A stretch of 7,890 bases of DNA from Oscillospiraceae bacterium (GTDB taxonomy: Bacteria > Bacillota > Clostridia > Oscillospirales > Ruminococcaceae): the NCBI GenBank assembly GCA_016302225.1, contig JAEDOB010000092.1, forward strand, positions 1 to 7,890, in the 5' to 3' direction. The position numbers and the translations under genes were made by a program. The notes beneath the pieces are model-generated. The model ran no database searches. It saw only the letters and a list, made by a program, of their open reading frames with translations, and was not told the origin of the DNA. Below are positions 1 through 7,424 of this stretch, piece after piece. Numbering within the stretch: position 1 is the first letter of the stretch; each line of letters opens with the position of its first letter.

Positions 1-81
1 GGAAAGATACATTGATCGGCGGTTCCCGAATTATGGGAAAATACAAATCGGTTACAAAAAATAACAAAATAGAATTATCTA

Positions 82-110
82 TTGAAAAAAGGGAAAAATT
101 ATGCTATAAT
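82..110 (+). promoter_or_regulatory. Sigma-A-type promoter of the SLOG-family gene
   Basis: TTGAAA (82-87) is followed after 17 nt by TATAAT (105-110). A TG at 102-103 makes an extended -10 (TGCTATAAT). Transcription should start near 117, which gives a leader of about 28 nt before the ATG at 145. The TTG at 82 that opens a longer reading frame is part of this -35 box, so it cannot be the start codon of a transcript made from this promoter. The 81 bases upstream are AT-rich and show no gene I can support. Confidence 0.85.
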
Positions 111-129
111 TCAAAAAGTGAGTTTGAAT

Positions 130-136
130 GAGGTGA
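130..136 (+). promoter_or_regulatory. Ribosome binding site deciding the start at 145
   Basis: GAGGTGA lies 8 nt before the ATG at 145. No comparable purine-rich site precedes any earlier in-frame start codon, so it supports 145 as the translation start. Confidence 0.75.
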
Positions 137-144
137 GCATTATC

Positions 145-681
145 ATGGAATTCGGCAAAACTATGTGTTTTTCGGGACACCGCCCCGAGAAGCTCCCCGA
201 TTACGGCGACAAGCACTCAACTGCCGTAAGAGCACTTATGAGCGTCATAAATATGGAGATAATGAACAGCATCTCCGAAGGCTATACCCGATTTATGACG
301 GGAATGTCGAGGGGTGTTGACCTCTGGGCAGGCGAAATGGTGGCAGAGCTTAAATGCAGAGGAGAAAAAATCGAGCTTTACGCCGCACTCCCATATCCCG
401 GCTTTACCGACAGATTTACGGGGGACGACCACTGGACAGCGGGACATATCCTTGCCAACGCCAACGATGTTTTCACCATCAGCCCCGCATATTCCAAGGA
501 CTGTATGCGCCTGAGAAATCAGTATATGGTAAACTGCTCCCACAAGCTGCTGGCGGTCTGCCATGACAGCCGAAGCGGTACGGGACAGACTATCCGCATG
601 GCAGAAAGGGCGGGGATAGAAGTGAAGGTCATTGACCTTGCACCCTATTTTGAGCTTTCCGATAGTTTCTCTCCAAAATAG
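145..681 (+). CDS. SLOG-family protein, DUF1273/YpsA-like
   Basis: This is a 178-aa soluble protein without signal peptide or membrane segments, close to the length usual for the DUF1273/YpsA group of the SLOG (LOG/DprA-like Rossmann) superfamily. The family signatures are visible. An N-terminal strand runs into CFSGHRPEKLP (residues 8-18), a Gly-rich turn reads TGMSRGVDLWAGE (52-64), and the C-terminal part has RNQYMV (125-130) and the nucleotide-loop-like SGTGQT (144-149) followed by a final Rossmann unit. SLOG proteins are thought to bind nucleotide-derived ligands. B. subtilis YpsA has been linked to cell division, but the exact reaction is unsettled, so I do not assign one. The in-frame extension to 82 is rejected because it lies within the promoter. 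The gene appears monocistronic, with its own promoter and a weak terminator-like hairpin downstream. I am confident of the family and unsure of the role. Confidence 0.88.
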   Translation: MEFGKTMCFSGHRPEKLPDYGDKHSTAVRALMSVINMEIMNSISEGYTRFMTGMSRGVDLWAGEMVAELKCRGEKIELYAALPYPGFTDRFTGDDHWTAGHILANANDVFTISPAYSKDCMRLRNQYMVNCSHKLLAVCHDSRSGTGQTIRMAERAGIEVKVIDLAPYFELSDSFSPK

Positions 682-717
682 AGCAGCATATCTATTATAT
701 AGCGAAAACGGAAATTT

Positions 718-741
718 TTCAAGCGGTTTTGAAGCTTTTTT
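718..741 (+). terminator. Weak intrinsic terminator candidate after the SLOG gene
   Basis: TTCAA (718-722) can pair with TTGAA (729-733) across a 6-nt loop, followed by GC and a run of six T (736-741). The stem is short and A/T-rich, though longer A/T pairings with flanking sequence (712-720 with 744-754) could stabilise it. The position, 37 nt after the stop codon, suits a terminator. The stability is doubtful. Confidence 0.4.
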
Positions 742-800
742 CTGAAAAAAATTTGAAATAAGCTATTGACAAAGCCCACAGTATTTCAGCGGACGGACAT

Positions 801-853
801 TTCAACTTTTTCAACTTCACTTTCAACAAAATTTTCAACAGTCTGTTGAAAGT
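801..853 (+). repeat. TTCAAC repeat cluster with palindrome upstream of the LCP-recQ unit
   Basis: TTCAAC occurs at 801, 810, 822 and 834, giving spacings of 9, 12 and 12 bp. The last copy forms the left arm of the perfect inverted repeat TTCAACAG-T-CTGTTGAA (834-850). A second pairing, ACTTTCAAC (819-827) with GTTGAAAGT (845-853), uses the same right arm and therefore excludes the first. The cluster fills the space just before the LCP start at 887. It could be an operator with several binding sites or a switchable leader RNA. No convincing promoter was found: TTGACA at 766-771 has no -10 at the proper distance. Confidence 0.55.
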
Positions 854-886
854 TGTCCTCGCATATTCGAAAGGCAGGTCACACTA

Positions 887-1855
887 ATGGCAAGCAAAAA
901 AGTAAAGATAGCCGCCACCTATTTTATCACCATCATTCTGACAATGGTGCTTCTGGGCGGAACGGCTTATTTTATCATCACACATTACGTATTCGCCGAA
1001 AAGGACGACGGCAGCGACCTTGACGCACTGTTAAAGCCCGACACGCAGACCGTCACCGAGGGTTATCAGCCCGCATTTGAGAATAACAAGACCATTCTTC
1101 TTATCCTCGATGCGGAAAAGAGGGAGTCGGGCAGCTGCTTTCTTCTGCTGAGATTTCTCCCCACCGAACAGGGTGCGCTGGTCATGCCCCTTCAAAGCGA
1201 CTGCGAGGTAAACGGCGCAAACGGAAAAACTACCCTCTACGAGCTTTTCCGCACAGGCGGCACTACCAAAGCCCTTGCCGCCATCAAGGAGATAACAGGT
1301 CTTGACATAGACAGGTATATGAAATTTGACAAGAACAGCTTCACAAACGCTTTGGATATATTCGGCGGCGTAAACTACAAGATACCCTACCAGCTTATTT
1401 ACGACAACAAGGAAACGGGCGAAATGACGGTAATCCAGGAGGGCGAGCAGTTCCTGGACGCTACCCTTATCCGCAGGGTGCTTACCTATCCCCTTTACAA
1501 AAACGGCGAAAGCTACCGTGCCACCGTGCTTGCAATGCTGACCGCCGATATGTTCAATCAAAATCTGGGCACGGGAATGTCCGACCGTCTGGACAGCTGC
1601 TTCTCCACCGTTATCAACAGCGGTGTGGAAACAAACATCACCAGCTATGACTACGAGGACCAGAAAAAAGCCCTTGCCTACGTCCTTGACGCCGAGGAGG
1701 ACACCGTCGGAATAGTTCTCCCCATCGGCGGCTATAACGAGGACGGAAGATATGTTATGAATTCGGATTTTGTGCGGCTTCTGCCCGAAACGCTGATGAC
1801 CGTTCCCCCCGCATATCCCACAACAACGACAGCTGCCGAATCAGCCAATGAATAA
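887..1855 (+). CDS. Divergent LytR-CpsA-Psr (LCP)-like membrane-anchored protein
   Basis: This is a 322-aa protein. It has a short basic N-terminus, one membrane segment (about residues 8-32), and then an extracytoplasmic region, so the topology is N-in/C-out. Residues 66 to about 200 follow the LCP pattern: strand TILLILDAE (69-77), strand CFLLLRF (84-90), helix ALAAIKEITGLDIDRYMKFD (129-148) and DIFGGVNYKIP (157-167), which matches the family's 'DALGGV' segment. LCP enzymes transfer lipid-linked glycopolymers such as teichoic acid or capsule to peptidoglycan. Here the usual RSDT reads ESGS (80-83) and the usual PRD reads PLQ (101-103), so the arginines that bind pyrophosphate appear lost. 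Only R196-R197 resemble the third Arg motif. It may be a non-catalytic or altered relative. A Thr-rich tail (309-317) ends the protein. AAGGCAGG (871-878) is a fair ribosome site 8 nt from the ATG. The stop overlaps the recQ start. Family call is moderately secure; activity is doubtful. Confidence 0.7.
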   Translation: MASKKVKIAATYFITIILTMVLLGGTAYFIITHYVFAEKDDGSDLDALLKPDTQTVTEGYQPAFENNKTILLILDAEKRESGSCFLLLRFLPTEQGALVMPLQSDCEVNGANGKTTLYELFRTGGTTKALAAIKEITGLDIDRYMKFDKNSFTNALDIFGGVNYKIPYQLIYDNKETGEMTVIQEGEQFLDATLIRRVLTYPLYKNGESYRATVLAMLTADMFNQNLGTGMSDRLDSCFSTVINSGVETNITSYDYEDQKKALAYVLDAEEDTVGIVLPIGGYNEDGRYVMNSDFVRLLPETLMTVPPAYPTTTTAAESANE

Positions 1856-3692
1856 GCTTGAAATTCTCGGGAAATATTTCGGCTGCGATAGTTTCAGAAG
1901 CGGTCAGGAAACGCTTATTGACGGCATTTTGTCGGGGAAGGACGTTTTGGGCATACTCCCCACAGGCGGCGGAAAATCCCTTTGCTATCAGCTGCCCGCA
2001 CTTATGCTGGACGGCGTAACGGCGGTAATTTCCCCGCTAATTTCCCTGATGACCGACCAGCGGGACACACTTTCGGAACGTGGGATAAACGCCGTTTGCC
2101 TGAACAGCGCAGCTTCTCTTGACGACAATGCAGCCGCCGAACGTGCGCTTATTTCGGGACGTGCAAAGATAGTCTATCTCTCCCCCGAACGTCTGGAAAA
2201 TCCGAGGATGCTTTCCGTTTTCTCGAAAATACGGCTTTCTCTCCTTGCCGTGGACGAAGCACACTGCATTTCCCAGTGGGGACACGATTTCCGTCCCGCA
2301 TATCTGAAAATTGCCGAATTTGCGGAAAATCTCCCGAAACGCCCCATAATCGCAGCCTTCACCGCCACCGCAACGCCTGCGGTCAGGCGGGATATTTTTG
2401 AGCGGTTAAGGCTTAATGACCCCGTGACGGTCATTAACAGCTTTGCCCGTGATAACCTGTTTTTTGAGGTGAAACGTCAGCCAAATGATGCCGAAAAGCT
2501 GCTTGACACGGCGGGATTTCTCCGAAGAATGGGCGCAGATAAGGGTTCAAGCGGCATTATCTACTGTTCATCAAGAGAGAGAACGGAAACGGTTTCCCGA
2601 AGCCTTAGCGGAATGGGCTTTTCCTGTCTGCCCTATCATGCGGGAATGTCCGCCGAGGAAAGACAGTACAGTCAGAACGCCTTTCTGTCGGGACAATGCC
2701 CCGTTATCGCTGCCACAAACGCCTTTGGTATGGGGATAAACAAGCCCGATGTGCGGTTCGTCCTCCATTACAATATGCCTGCCTCCCCCGAAGCCTATTA
2801 TCAGGAGGCGGGACGGGCAGGGCGTGACGGAAAATCGGCGGTTTGCCGTCTGCTTTATTCGGACAGCGACAGCTTTATTATCCGTGCCCTTATTGACGAA
2901 ACCGAGCTGGACGGGGAAACAGCCGCATTTGTCAAAAATGTTCGCTTAAAGCAGCTTTCGGCAATGGAAAATATTCTCCGTTCGGGAAACTGCCTGCAAA
3001 ATGAGATACTGCGCTATTTCGGGGAAAATTCGTCAAAGCGTTGTGGGAGATGTTCTGTCTGCGACGGGCGGACACAGCTTCGGGACTGCACCGTCGAAGC
3101 GCAGAAGATACTCTCCTGCGTAAAGCGAATGGGAGAACGGTTCGGCATCTCCGACACAATAGCCGTACTGCGGGGGATAAACAGCCGATTTATTACGGAA
3201 AACGGCTTCGATAGGCTGTCAACCTACGGCATAATGTCGGACAGCAGCGATAAGGAAATTCGGGAAATTACCCTTGAACTTATAAAGCAAGGCTATCTGA
3301 AACAGTCCGAGGACAGAAGCCTGCATTTTACGGAAAGCACGCCGAATGTCCTCTATGCACGGACACGCTTTCTTGTCAGACTGCCAATACAAAGCAGTAC
3401 AGCTGAACAATTCACGCCAGCCGACGCCGTAAAGGAGCTTCTCTCCCCGCCCGTACAGTATGACGAAAGGCTTTTTGCCCGACTGAAGGCGGTTCGGGAC
3501 AAGGTGTCCTCCGTATGCGGACTGCCTGCCTATGCGGTAATGCCCGACAATGCTCTCGGAGAAATAAGCTCGGTCAAGCCCACAACAGCCGATGATCTTC
3601 TGAAAATAAAGGGCGTTTCCCCCGAGCATTTCAGACGGTGCGGGGAACGGCTTCTTGCGGAAATTTGCGCATACATAAAAGAAATCTCATAA
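1848..3692 (+). CDS. recQ: ATP-dependent DNA helicase RecQ
   Basis: This is a 614-aa, full-length RecQ, a cytoplasmic 3'-5' helicase acting in recombination and fork repair. Domains in order: a Q-motif region ending at Q20; Walker A LPTGGGKS (37-44); DEAH (136-139), followed by the aromatic-rich loop CISQWGHDFRP (140-150); motif III FTATAT (171-176); the second RecA lobe with ATNAFGMGINKP (289-300) and the arginine-finger region QEAGRAGRDG (319-328); a zinc site C382, C399, C402 and C405; a winged-helix RQC domain (about 412-495); and a C-terminal HRDC domain (about 525-612). All key residues are present, so it should be active. The ATG lies inside the end of the LCP gene (8-bp overlap). There is no Shine-Dalgarno site before it, which suggests translational coupling to the LCP gene. 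The gene ends at the convergent terminator shared with the ABC genes. Confidence 0.97.
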   Translation: MNKLEILGKYFGCDSFRSGQETLIDGILSGKDVLGILPTGGGKSLCYQLPALMLDGVTAVISPLISLMTDQRDTLSERGINAVCLNSAASLDDNAAAERALISGRAKIVYLSPERLENPRMLSVFSKIRLSLLAVDEAHCISQWGHDFRPAYLKIAEFAENLPKRPIIAAFTATATPAVRRDIFERLRLNDPVTVINSFARDNLFFEVKRQPNDAEKLLDTAGFLRRMGADKGSSGIIYCSSRERTETVSRSLSGMGFSCLPYHAGMSAEERQYSQNAFLSGQCPVIAATNAFGMGINKPDVRFVLHYNMPASPEAYYQEAGRAGRDGKSAVCRLLYSDSDSFIIRALIDETELDGETAAFVKNVRLKQLSAMENILRSGNCLQNEILRYFGENSSKRCGRCSVCDGRTQLRDCTVEAQKILSCVKRMGERFGISDTIAVLRGINSRFITENGFDRLSTYGIMSDSSDKEIREITLELIKQGYLKQSEDRSLHFTESTPNVLYARTRFLVRLPIQSSTAEQFTPADAVKELLSPPVQYDERLFARLKAVRDKVSSVCGLPAYAVMPDNALGEISSVKPTTADDLLKIKGVSPEHFRRCGERLLAEICAYIKEIS

Positions 3693-3696
3693 ACAA

Positions 3697-3743
3697 AAGC
3701 TATCCCCCGCCAAAAGGTACGACCCTTTGACGGGGGATAGCTT
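3697..3743. terminator. Bidirectional intrinsic terminator between recQ and the ABC operon
   Basis: AAGCTATCCCCCG (3697-3709) pairs perfectly with CGGGGGATAGCTT (3731-3743). The loop can pair further, CAAAAGG (3711-3717) with CCTTTG (3724-3729), leaving one bulged A. Read on the minus strand the stem is followed by TTTTGTTTAT, a good U-tract, so it should terminate the ABC operon efficiently. Read on the plus strand the tail is CTTCTTAT, less T-rich but plausible for recQ. It starts 5 nt after the recQ stop and ends 9 nt before the ABC stop. Confidence 0.88.
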
Positions 3744-3751
3744 CTTATAAA

Positions 3752-5551
3752 TCAAATCGCCTGCGCCGTATAAAGCCTGTAATAAAGACCCTTCTTAGCA
3801 AGCAACTCCTCGTGAGTGCCCGACTCGGCAATGCCCTTGTCGGAGATGTAAAGTATGCGGTCGCAGCTTTTGATGGTGGACAGACGGTGTGCGATAATGA
3901 AGGACGTTCTGCCCTTTAACAGGTGGTCGATACCCTGCTGCAAGCCACGCTCCGTCTTTGCGTCAATGGACGATGTAGCCTCGTCCAGAACAAGTATCTT
4001 CGGGTCTGCAAGGATAGTCCTCGCAAAGGCAATAAGCTGCTTCTGTCCCTGAGAAAGCACCGAGCCACGCTCCTTGACCTCGGTATCATAGCCCTTGGGG
4101 AAGCTCATAATAAACTCGTCCGCACCGACTATCTTGCAGGCTGCCCGAATTTCCTCGTCGGTAGCATCAAGCCGTCCGTAACGAATATTGTCACGGATAG
4201 TCCCGCTGAAAATAAAGCTGTCCTGCAGCATTATTCCCATCTGCGAACGGAGAGAATGAAGCGTTACCTTGCTTATGTCGTTCCCGTCAATAAGAATTTT
4301 TCCGCCGGTAAGGTTGTAAAATCTCGAAATCAGGCTGACAACGGTAGTCTTTCCCGCACCCGTAGGACCGACAAGAGCGATACTCTGCCCCGGCTTTACG
4401 TCCAGATTGAAATTCTCCAGAACATTCACGCTGCCGTCATAGGAAAAGTCAACATTCTCGAACTTGACATTTCCCTTTATTTCGGGCATTTCGTAAGCAT
4501 CGTCGGCGTTCTTGACGGTCACAGGCTCGTCCATTGTTTCAAAAATTCTTTCCAGATATGCAACGGTGTTAATGAAATTGTTGAACAGGTTGGACAGGTT
4601 CATAATAGGCTGCCAGAAACGCCCCGCATATCCGCCCATTGCAACGATAACGCCAAGAGTAACCGTCTGCGGACCCACAACTATCAGTCCCACGAAATAA
4701 ATCGCCGCAGAAACCAGCGTAGAAATATTGTCCGCCACGGGCCAAACAAGGTTTGAGCACTTAACGGCGGTCATCCAACGCTTTCTGTAATCCTCCGAAA
4801 GCTTTGCGTAAATAGCGGAATTTTCCTCCTCACGGGTGAACGCCTGAGTAATTTTCACGCCTGCAATGCTTTCGTGCAGATAGGCGTTCAGATTTGAACC
4901 CTTGTTGGAAACCGCCTGCCACGCCTTTCTCTGACGTGTCTTGATTATCCCCATAAATCCCGCAAATATGGGCAGTCCCGCAAGGATAACCAGCGAAAGC
5001 TGCCAGTTCATAGCGAACATAAAAATCGTGATGAAGATAAGATTGAATATCTCAAGGATAAAGGTGATAATGCCGTTTGACAAAAGGTCGGAAACGCTGT
5101 TGATATAGCCGATAACTCTCGCCAGAATTTTTCCGTGAGGACGGCTGTCGTAATATTCAAAGGACAGCTCCTGCAAATGCGCAAACAGATCCTTTCGCAT
5201 ATCCAGCACAATGTCCTGACCGACAATTGTCATTATCCGTGAACGCACGGTGGAAAATCCCACGCTTACGGCAATAGTCACCACAAGCAGTCCCGCCAGA
5301 ATGAAAAGCTGCCTTGTGTCCTTGTTGGGGATAGTGTTATCCAGCGCATACTGCGTAATTACGGGGGCAAACAGCGCCGTCACCGCCGCAATTGCGCTGA
5401 GGGTGAGGGCGAGGAACATCTTGCCCTTGTACTTGCCCACATATTTTAGGGCACGCTTAAAATGCCGTATGTCAAAGGGAGATTCAAGGCTTTCGTCAAT
5501 GTCATATTTGTTCCGCTGAGGCTTTTTTGCGGTCTTAACTTCTTCGCTCAT
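3752..5551 (-). CDS. ABC exporter half-transporter (membrane + ATPase), catalytic-site subunit
   Basis: This is a 599-aa type IV ABC exporter half. A charged cytoplasmic N-terminus (1-45) precedes a six-helix membrane domain (about 46-335) and an ATPase domain (about 360-599). The ATPase motifs are A-loop Y371, Walker A GPTGAGKT (395-402), Q-loop Q443, signature LSQGQ (499-503, in place of LSGGQ), Walker B ILVLDE (519-524) with the catalytic E524, D-loop SSID (527-530) and switch H555. It keeps the residues needed for hydrolysis but has the altered signature, so it should pair with the upstream half to form a heterodimer resembling BmrCD, LmrCD or TM287/288. Those export drugs or lipids; the substrate here cannot be told. 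The start is set at 5551 because AGGAGG lies 6 nt upstream. A longer in-frame start at 5605 would overlap the upstream gene and lacks such a site. Confidence 0.93.
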   Translation of the reverse strand: MSEEVKTAKKPQRNKYDIDESLESPFDIRHFKRALKYVGKYKGKMFLALTLSAIAAVTALFAPVITQYALDNTIPNKDTRQLFILAGLLVVTIAVSVGFSTVRSRIMTIVGQDIVLDMRKDLFAHLQELSFEYYDSRPHGKILARVIGYINSVSDLLSNGIITFILEIFNLIFITIFMFAMNWQLSLVILAGLPIFAGFMGIIKTRQRKAWQAVSNKGSNLNAYLHESIAGVKITQAFTREEENSAIYAKLSEDYRKRWMTAVKCSNLVWPVADNISTLVSAAIYFVGLIVVGPQTVTLGVIVAMGGYAGRFWQPIMNLSNLFNNFINTVAYLERIFETMDEPVTVKNADDAYEMPEIKGNVKFENVDFSYDGSVNVLENFNLDVKPGQSIALVGPTGAGKTTVVSLISRFYNLTGGKILIDGNDISKVTLHSLRSQMGIMLQDSFIFSGTIRDNIRYGRLDATDEEIRAACKIVGADEFIMSFPKGYDTEVKERGSVLSQGQKQLIAFARTILADPKILVLDEATSSIDAKTERGLQQGIDHLLKGRTSFIIAHRLSTIKSCDRILYISDKGIAESGTHEELLAKKGLYYRLYTAQAI

Positions 5552-5557
5552 AACGCT

Positions 5558-5563
5558 CCTCCT
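5558..5563 (-). promoter_or_regulatory. Strong ribosome binding site of the second ABC gene
   Basis: On the minus strand AGGAGG sits 6 nt before the ATG at 5551 and directly after the stop codon of the upstream ABC gene (5565-5567). It fixes the start and implies efficient re-initiation within a two-gene transcript. Confidence 0.85.
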
Positions 5564-5564
5564 C

Positions 5565-7304
5565 TCATCTCTGTAAATCGTAAATTTCCCTGTAATAGCC
5601 TTCACGGGAGATTAGCTCCGAATGTGTGCCCATATCCTCAATTTTTCCGTCACGCAGAACGATTATCTTGTCGGCATTTTCGGCGGAGGAAATTCTTTGG
5701 GCGATAATAAGCTTCGTGCAGGGGAAATCAAGGTTTTTCAGACTGTTTTGGATATACTTCTCCGTTTCCATATCGACGGCGGAAGTGGTGTCGTCCAGAA
5801 TAAGTATGGACGGACGGACTGCCAACGCCCTTGCCAGCGCAATTCTCTGCTTCTGTCCGCCCGACAGACCAACGCCTCTCTCACCGATAATGGTGTCATA
5901 GCCCTCGGGCATTTTCTCGATAAAGCTAGCAGCGGCGGCAAGCTTAGCATTTTTCCGAACGTCCTCGTCGGACATGGAAGTGTCCCCGAACGCAATATTT
6001 CCGTCAATGGAATCGGAGTACAGCAAAACGTCCTGAGTTGCAATGCCGATGTTTCCTCTAAGCTGTTTCAGCTTCATCATGCGGACATTGTTCCCGTCAA
6101 CAAGAACTTCACCCGCAGAAACGTCGTAGCAGCGGGAGATAAGGTTCACAAGAGAAGTCTTTCCCGAACCTGTTTCGCCCATAATAACGACGGTTTCACC
6201 AGCCTTGACGGTAAAGCTTATGTCGTGAAGCACCTCTGTGTCGCCGTATTTGAAGGAAACATTCTTAAACTCGATATTGCCCTTTAATCTGTCGGGACAG
6301 TCAATTGCATCTGCCCTGTCAACAATGGTGGAACGGGCATAGTAGAACTCAACTATCTTGTTTGCGGACGCCATAAATCTCTGTAAATCGTTTACAAGGT
6401 TGCCTATCATTCGCATAGGGTTGGAAATAGCCCAAATAAGTCCCGAAATTGCCGTGTATTCGCCCAAGGTGATACGTCCCGAAATAACGAACAGACCGCC
6501 CGCCAGCAGCTGAACCACAGCCAGTGCCTGGGCAGTTCCCTCAATAGCGGGGTAGAAATTCAGCCACATAAGGTTTGCCTTTTTGTTGGCTTCGGAATAG
6601 TCGCTGTTGAACTCGTCAAAGCGTTCCTTTTCGTATTCCTCACGGGCGAAAGCCTTAACAACTCTGTTTCCCGAGATGTTTTCCTCGGCGGCGGTGTTCA
6701 GTCCCGAAAGCCTGTCACGGAGATCCTGATAGAGAGGTCCCGCTTTTGTCTTGAATATCCACGAAACAATGAAAATTATGGGCGTCAGGGCAAGTATGCA
6801 GACAGCCATCAGCGGGTCAATTATAAAGAAATACACCGCCGAAGATGTGAACAGCACCAACGCCTCCACCAGCGTTTTCAGCACCCATGCGACCGAGTGA
6901 CGCACCATATCAAGGTCGCCGCTGAGTCTTGTCATAATGTCGCCCGTTCTGTTTTGGTCGAAAAATCTTGCGTCCTGCTTCTGAACATTGTCGAAGAGAT
7001 ATGTTCTGACACGGTAAATAAGTCCCTGTGACGATATTTCGTAAAAGATATTTGCCGTATACTGAAAAACCGTCCTCAGCAGCGTAAACAGCACCATTCC
7101 AATAAGCAGCTTAATAAGCATATCGGGGTGGTTTGCGAGATTTTCCGCAGCATTTTCGCCGTAGATAAATTCGTCAACGATTTTCCGTCCGATATTCGGA
7201 TTTATGATATACATACTTTGGGTGATGACGGTCATACAGAGCGCAATTATGTAAAGCTTTCTGTAACCCTTGAGATTTTCCCAAAGCCATCTTATCTGAA
7301 ACAT
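5565..7304 (-). CDS. ABC exporter half-transporter, degenerate-site subunit
   Basis: This is a 579-aa type IV ABC exporter half and the first gene of the pair. The membrane domain covers about residues 15-315, with a first helix near 17-35 and others near 65-82, 143-162, 164-184, 255-275 and 280-300. The ATPase domain covers about 342-579: A-loop Y353, Walker A GETGSGKT (376-383), Q-loop Q424, canonical signature LSGGQ (480-484), Walker B ILILDD (500-505) with D505 where the catalytic Glu normally stands, D-loop SAVD (508-511), and Q536 where the switch His normally stands. Its own ATP site should therefore be slow or inactive, while its LSGGQ completes the active site of the partner encoded 13 bp downstream. 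The start at 7304 is preferred over a GTG at 7322 because AAAGGGGG lies 6 nt before 7304 and would fall inside the longer frame. Confidence 0.93.
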   Translation of the reverse strand: MFQIRWLWENLKGYRKLYIIALCMTVITQSMYIINPNIGRKIVDEFIYGENAAENLANHPDMLIKLLIGMVLFTLLRTVFQYTANIFYEISSQGLIYRVRTYLFDNVQKQDARFFDQNRTGDIMTRLSGDLDMVRHSVAWVLKTLVEALVLFTSSAVYFFIIDPLMAVCILALTPIIFIVSWIFKTKAGPLYQDLRDRLSGLNTAAEENISGNRVVKAFAREEYEKERFDEFNSDYSEANKKANLMWLNFYPAIEGTAQALAVVQLLAGGLFVISGRITLGEYTAISGLIWAISNPMRMIGNLVNDLQRFMASANKIVEFYYARSTIVDRADAIDCPDRLKGNIEFKNVSFKYGDTEVLHDISFTVKAGETVVIMGETGSGKTSLVNLISRCYDVSAGEVLVDGNNVRMMKLKQLRGNIGIATQDVLLYSDSIDGNIAFGDTSMSDEDVRKNAKLAAAASFIEKMPEGYDTIIGERGVGLSGGQKQRIALARALAVRPSILILDDTTSAVDMETEKYIQNSLKNLDFPCTKLIIAQRISSAENADKIIVLRDGKIEDMGTHSELISREGYYREIYDLQR

Positions 7305-7310
7305 AAATAT

Positions 7311-7318
7311 CCCCCTTT
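7311..7318 (-). promoter_or_regulatory. Ribosome binding site of the first ABC gene
   Basis: The minus strand reads AAAGGGGG here, ending 6 nt before the ATG at 7304. It favours this ATG over the GTG at 7320-7322. Confidence 0.7.
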
Positions 7319-7320
7319 GC

Positions 7321-7348
7321 ACGGCTCGTGATTTTGTCGTAACGGCTC
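7321..7348. repeat. ACGGCTC direct repeat in the ABC leader
   Basis: ACGGCTC occurs at 7321-7327 and 7342-7348, 21 bp apart (two helical turns). Partly similar sequence follows each copy (GTGATTTTGT and AGCGATACTTTTGT). The repeats lie between the ABC promoter and its start codon. This could be a protein binding site or chance; no regulator gene lies next to it in the window. Confidence 0.3.
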
Positions 7349-7424
7349 AGCGATACTTTTGTACACCTAACAGGATAGAAATATACAATTTCCGCCCGCC
7401 GTTTTATCTTGCACAATACAGCTT

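Noticed and set aside
23..39. Small inverted repeat TTCCC/GGGAA with a 7-nt loop near the left edge
   Set aside because: The stem is only 5 bp and no T-tract follows on either strand.
2..64. Open frame at the left edge ending in TAA at 62-64 (20 codons), possibly the 3' end of an upstream plus-strand gene
   Set aside because: Another plus frame is also open here to 131, the stretch is A/T-rich and too short to judge, and no family signature is visible.
766..787. TTGACA (766-771) as -35 of an LCP-recQ promoter with TATTTC (782-787) as -10
   Set aside because: The spacing is only 10 nt and no acceptable -10 occurs at 16-18 nt, so I do not call a promoter here.
1031..1561. 176-codon minus-strand open frame opposite the LCP gene
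   Set aside because: The plus-strand protein has a membrane anchor and family landmarks. The antisense frame has none and no start signals.
3923..4756. 277-codon plus-strand open frame opposite the second ABC gene
   Set aside because: It lies wholly antisense to a well-supported ATPase domain, has no ribosome site or promoter, and its translation has no recognisable domain. It is a by-product of codon bias.
5622..6287. 221-codon plus-strand open frame opposite the first ABC gene
   Set aside because: It mirrors the ATPase domain of the ABC gene in antisense and shows no independent start signals.
7305..7418. Possible regulatory leader peptide in the ABC leader, like the one described ahead of bmrCD
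   Set aside because: There is no ATG with a ribosome site in the leader. GTG and TTG options lack Shine-Dalgarno sites.
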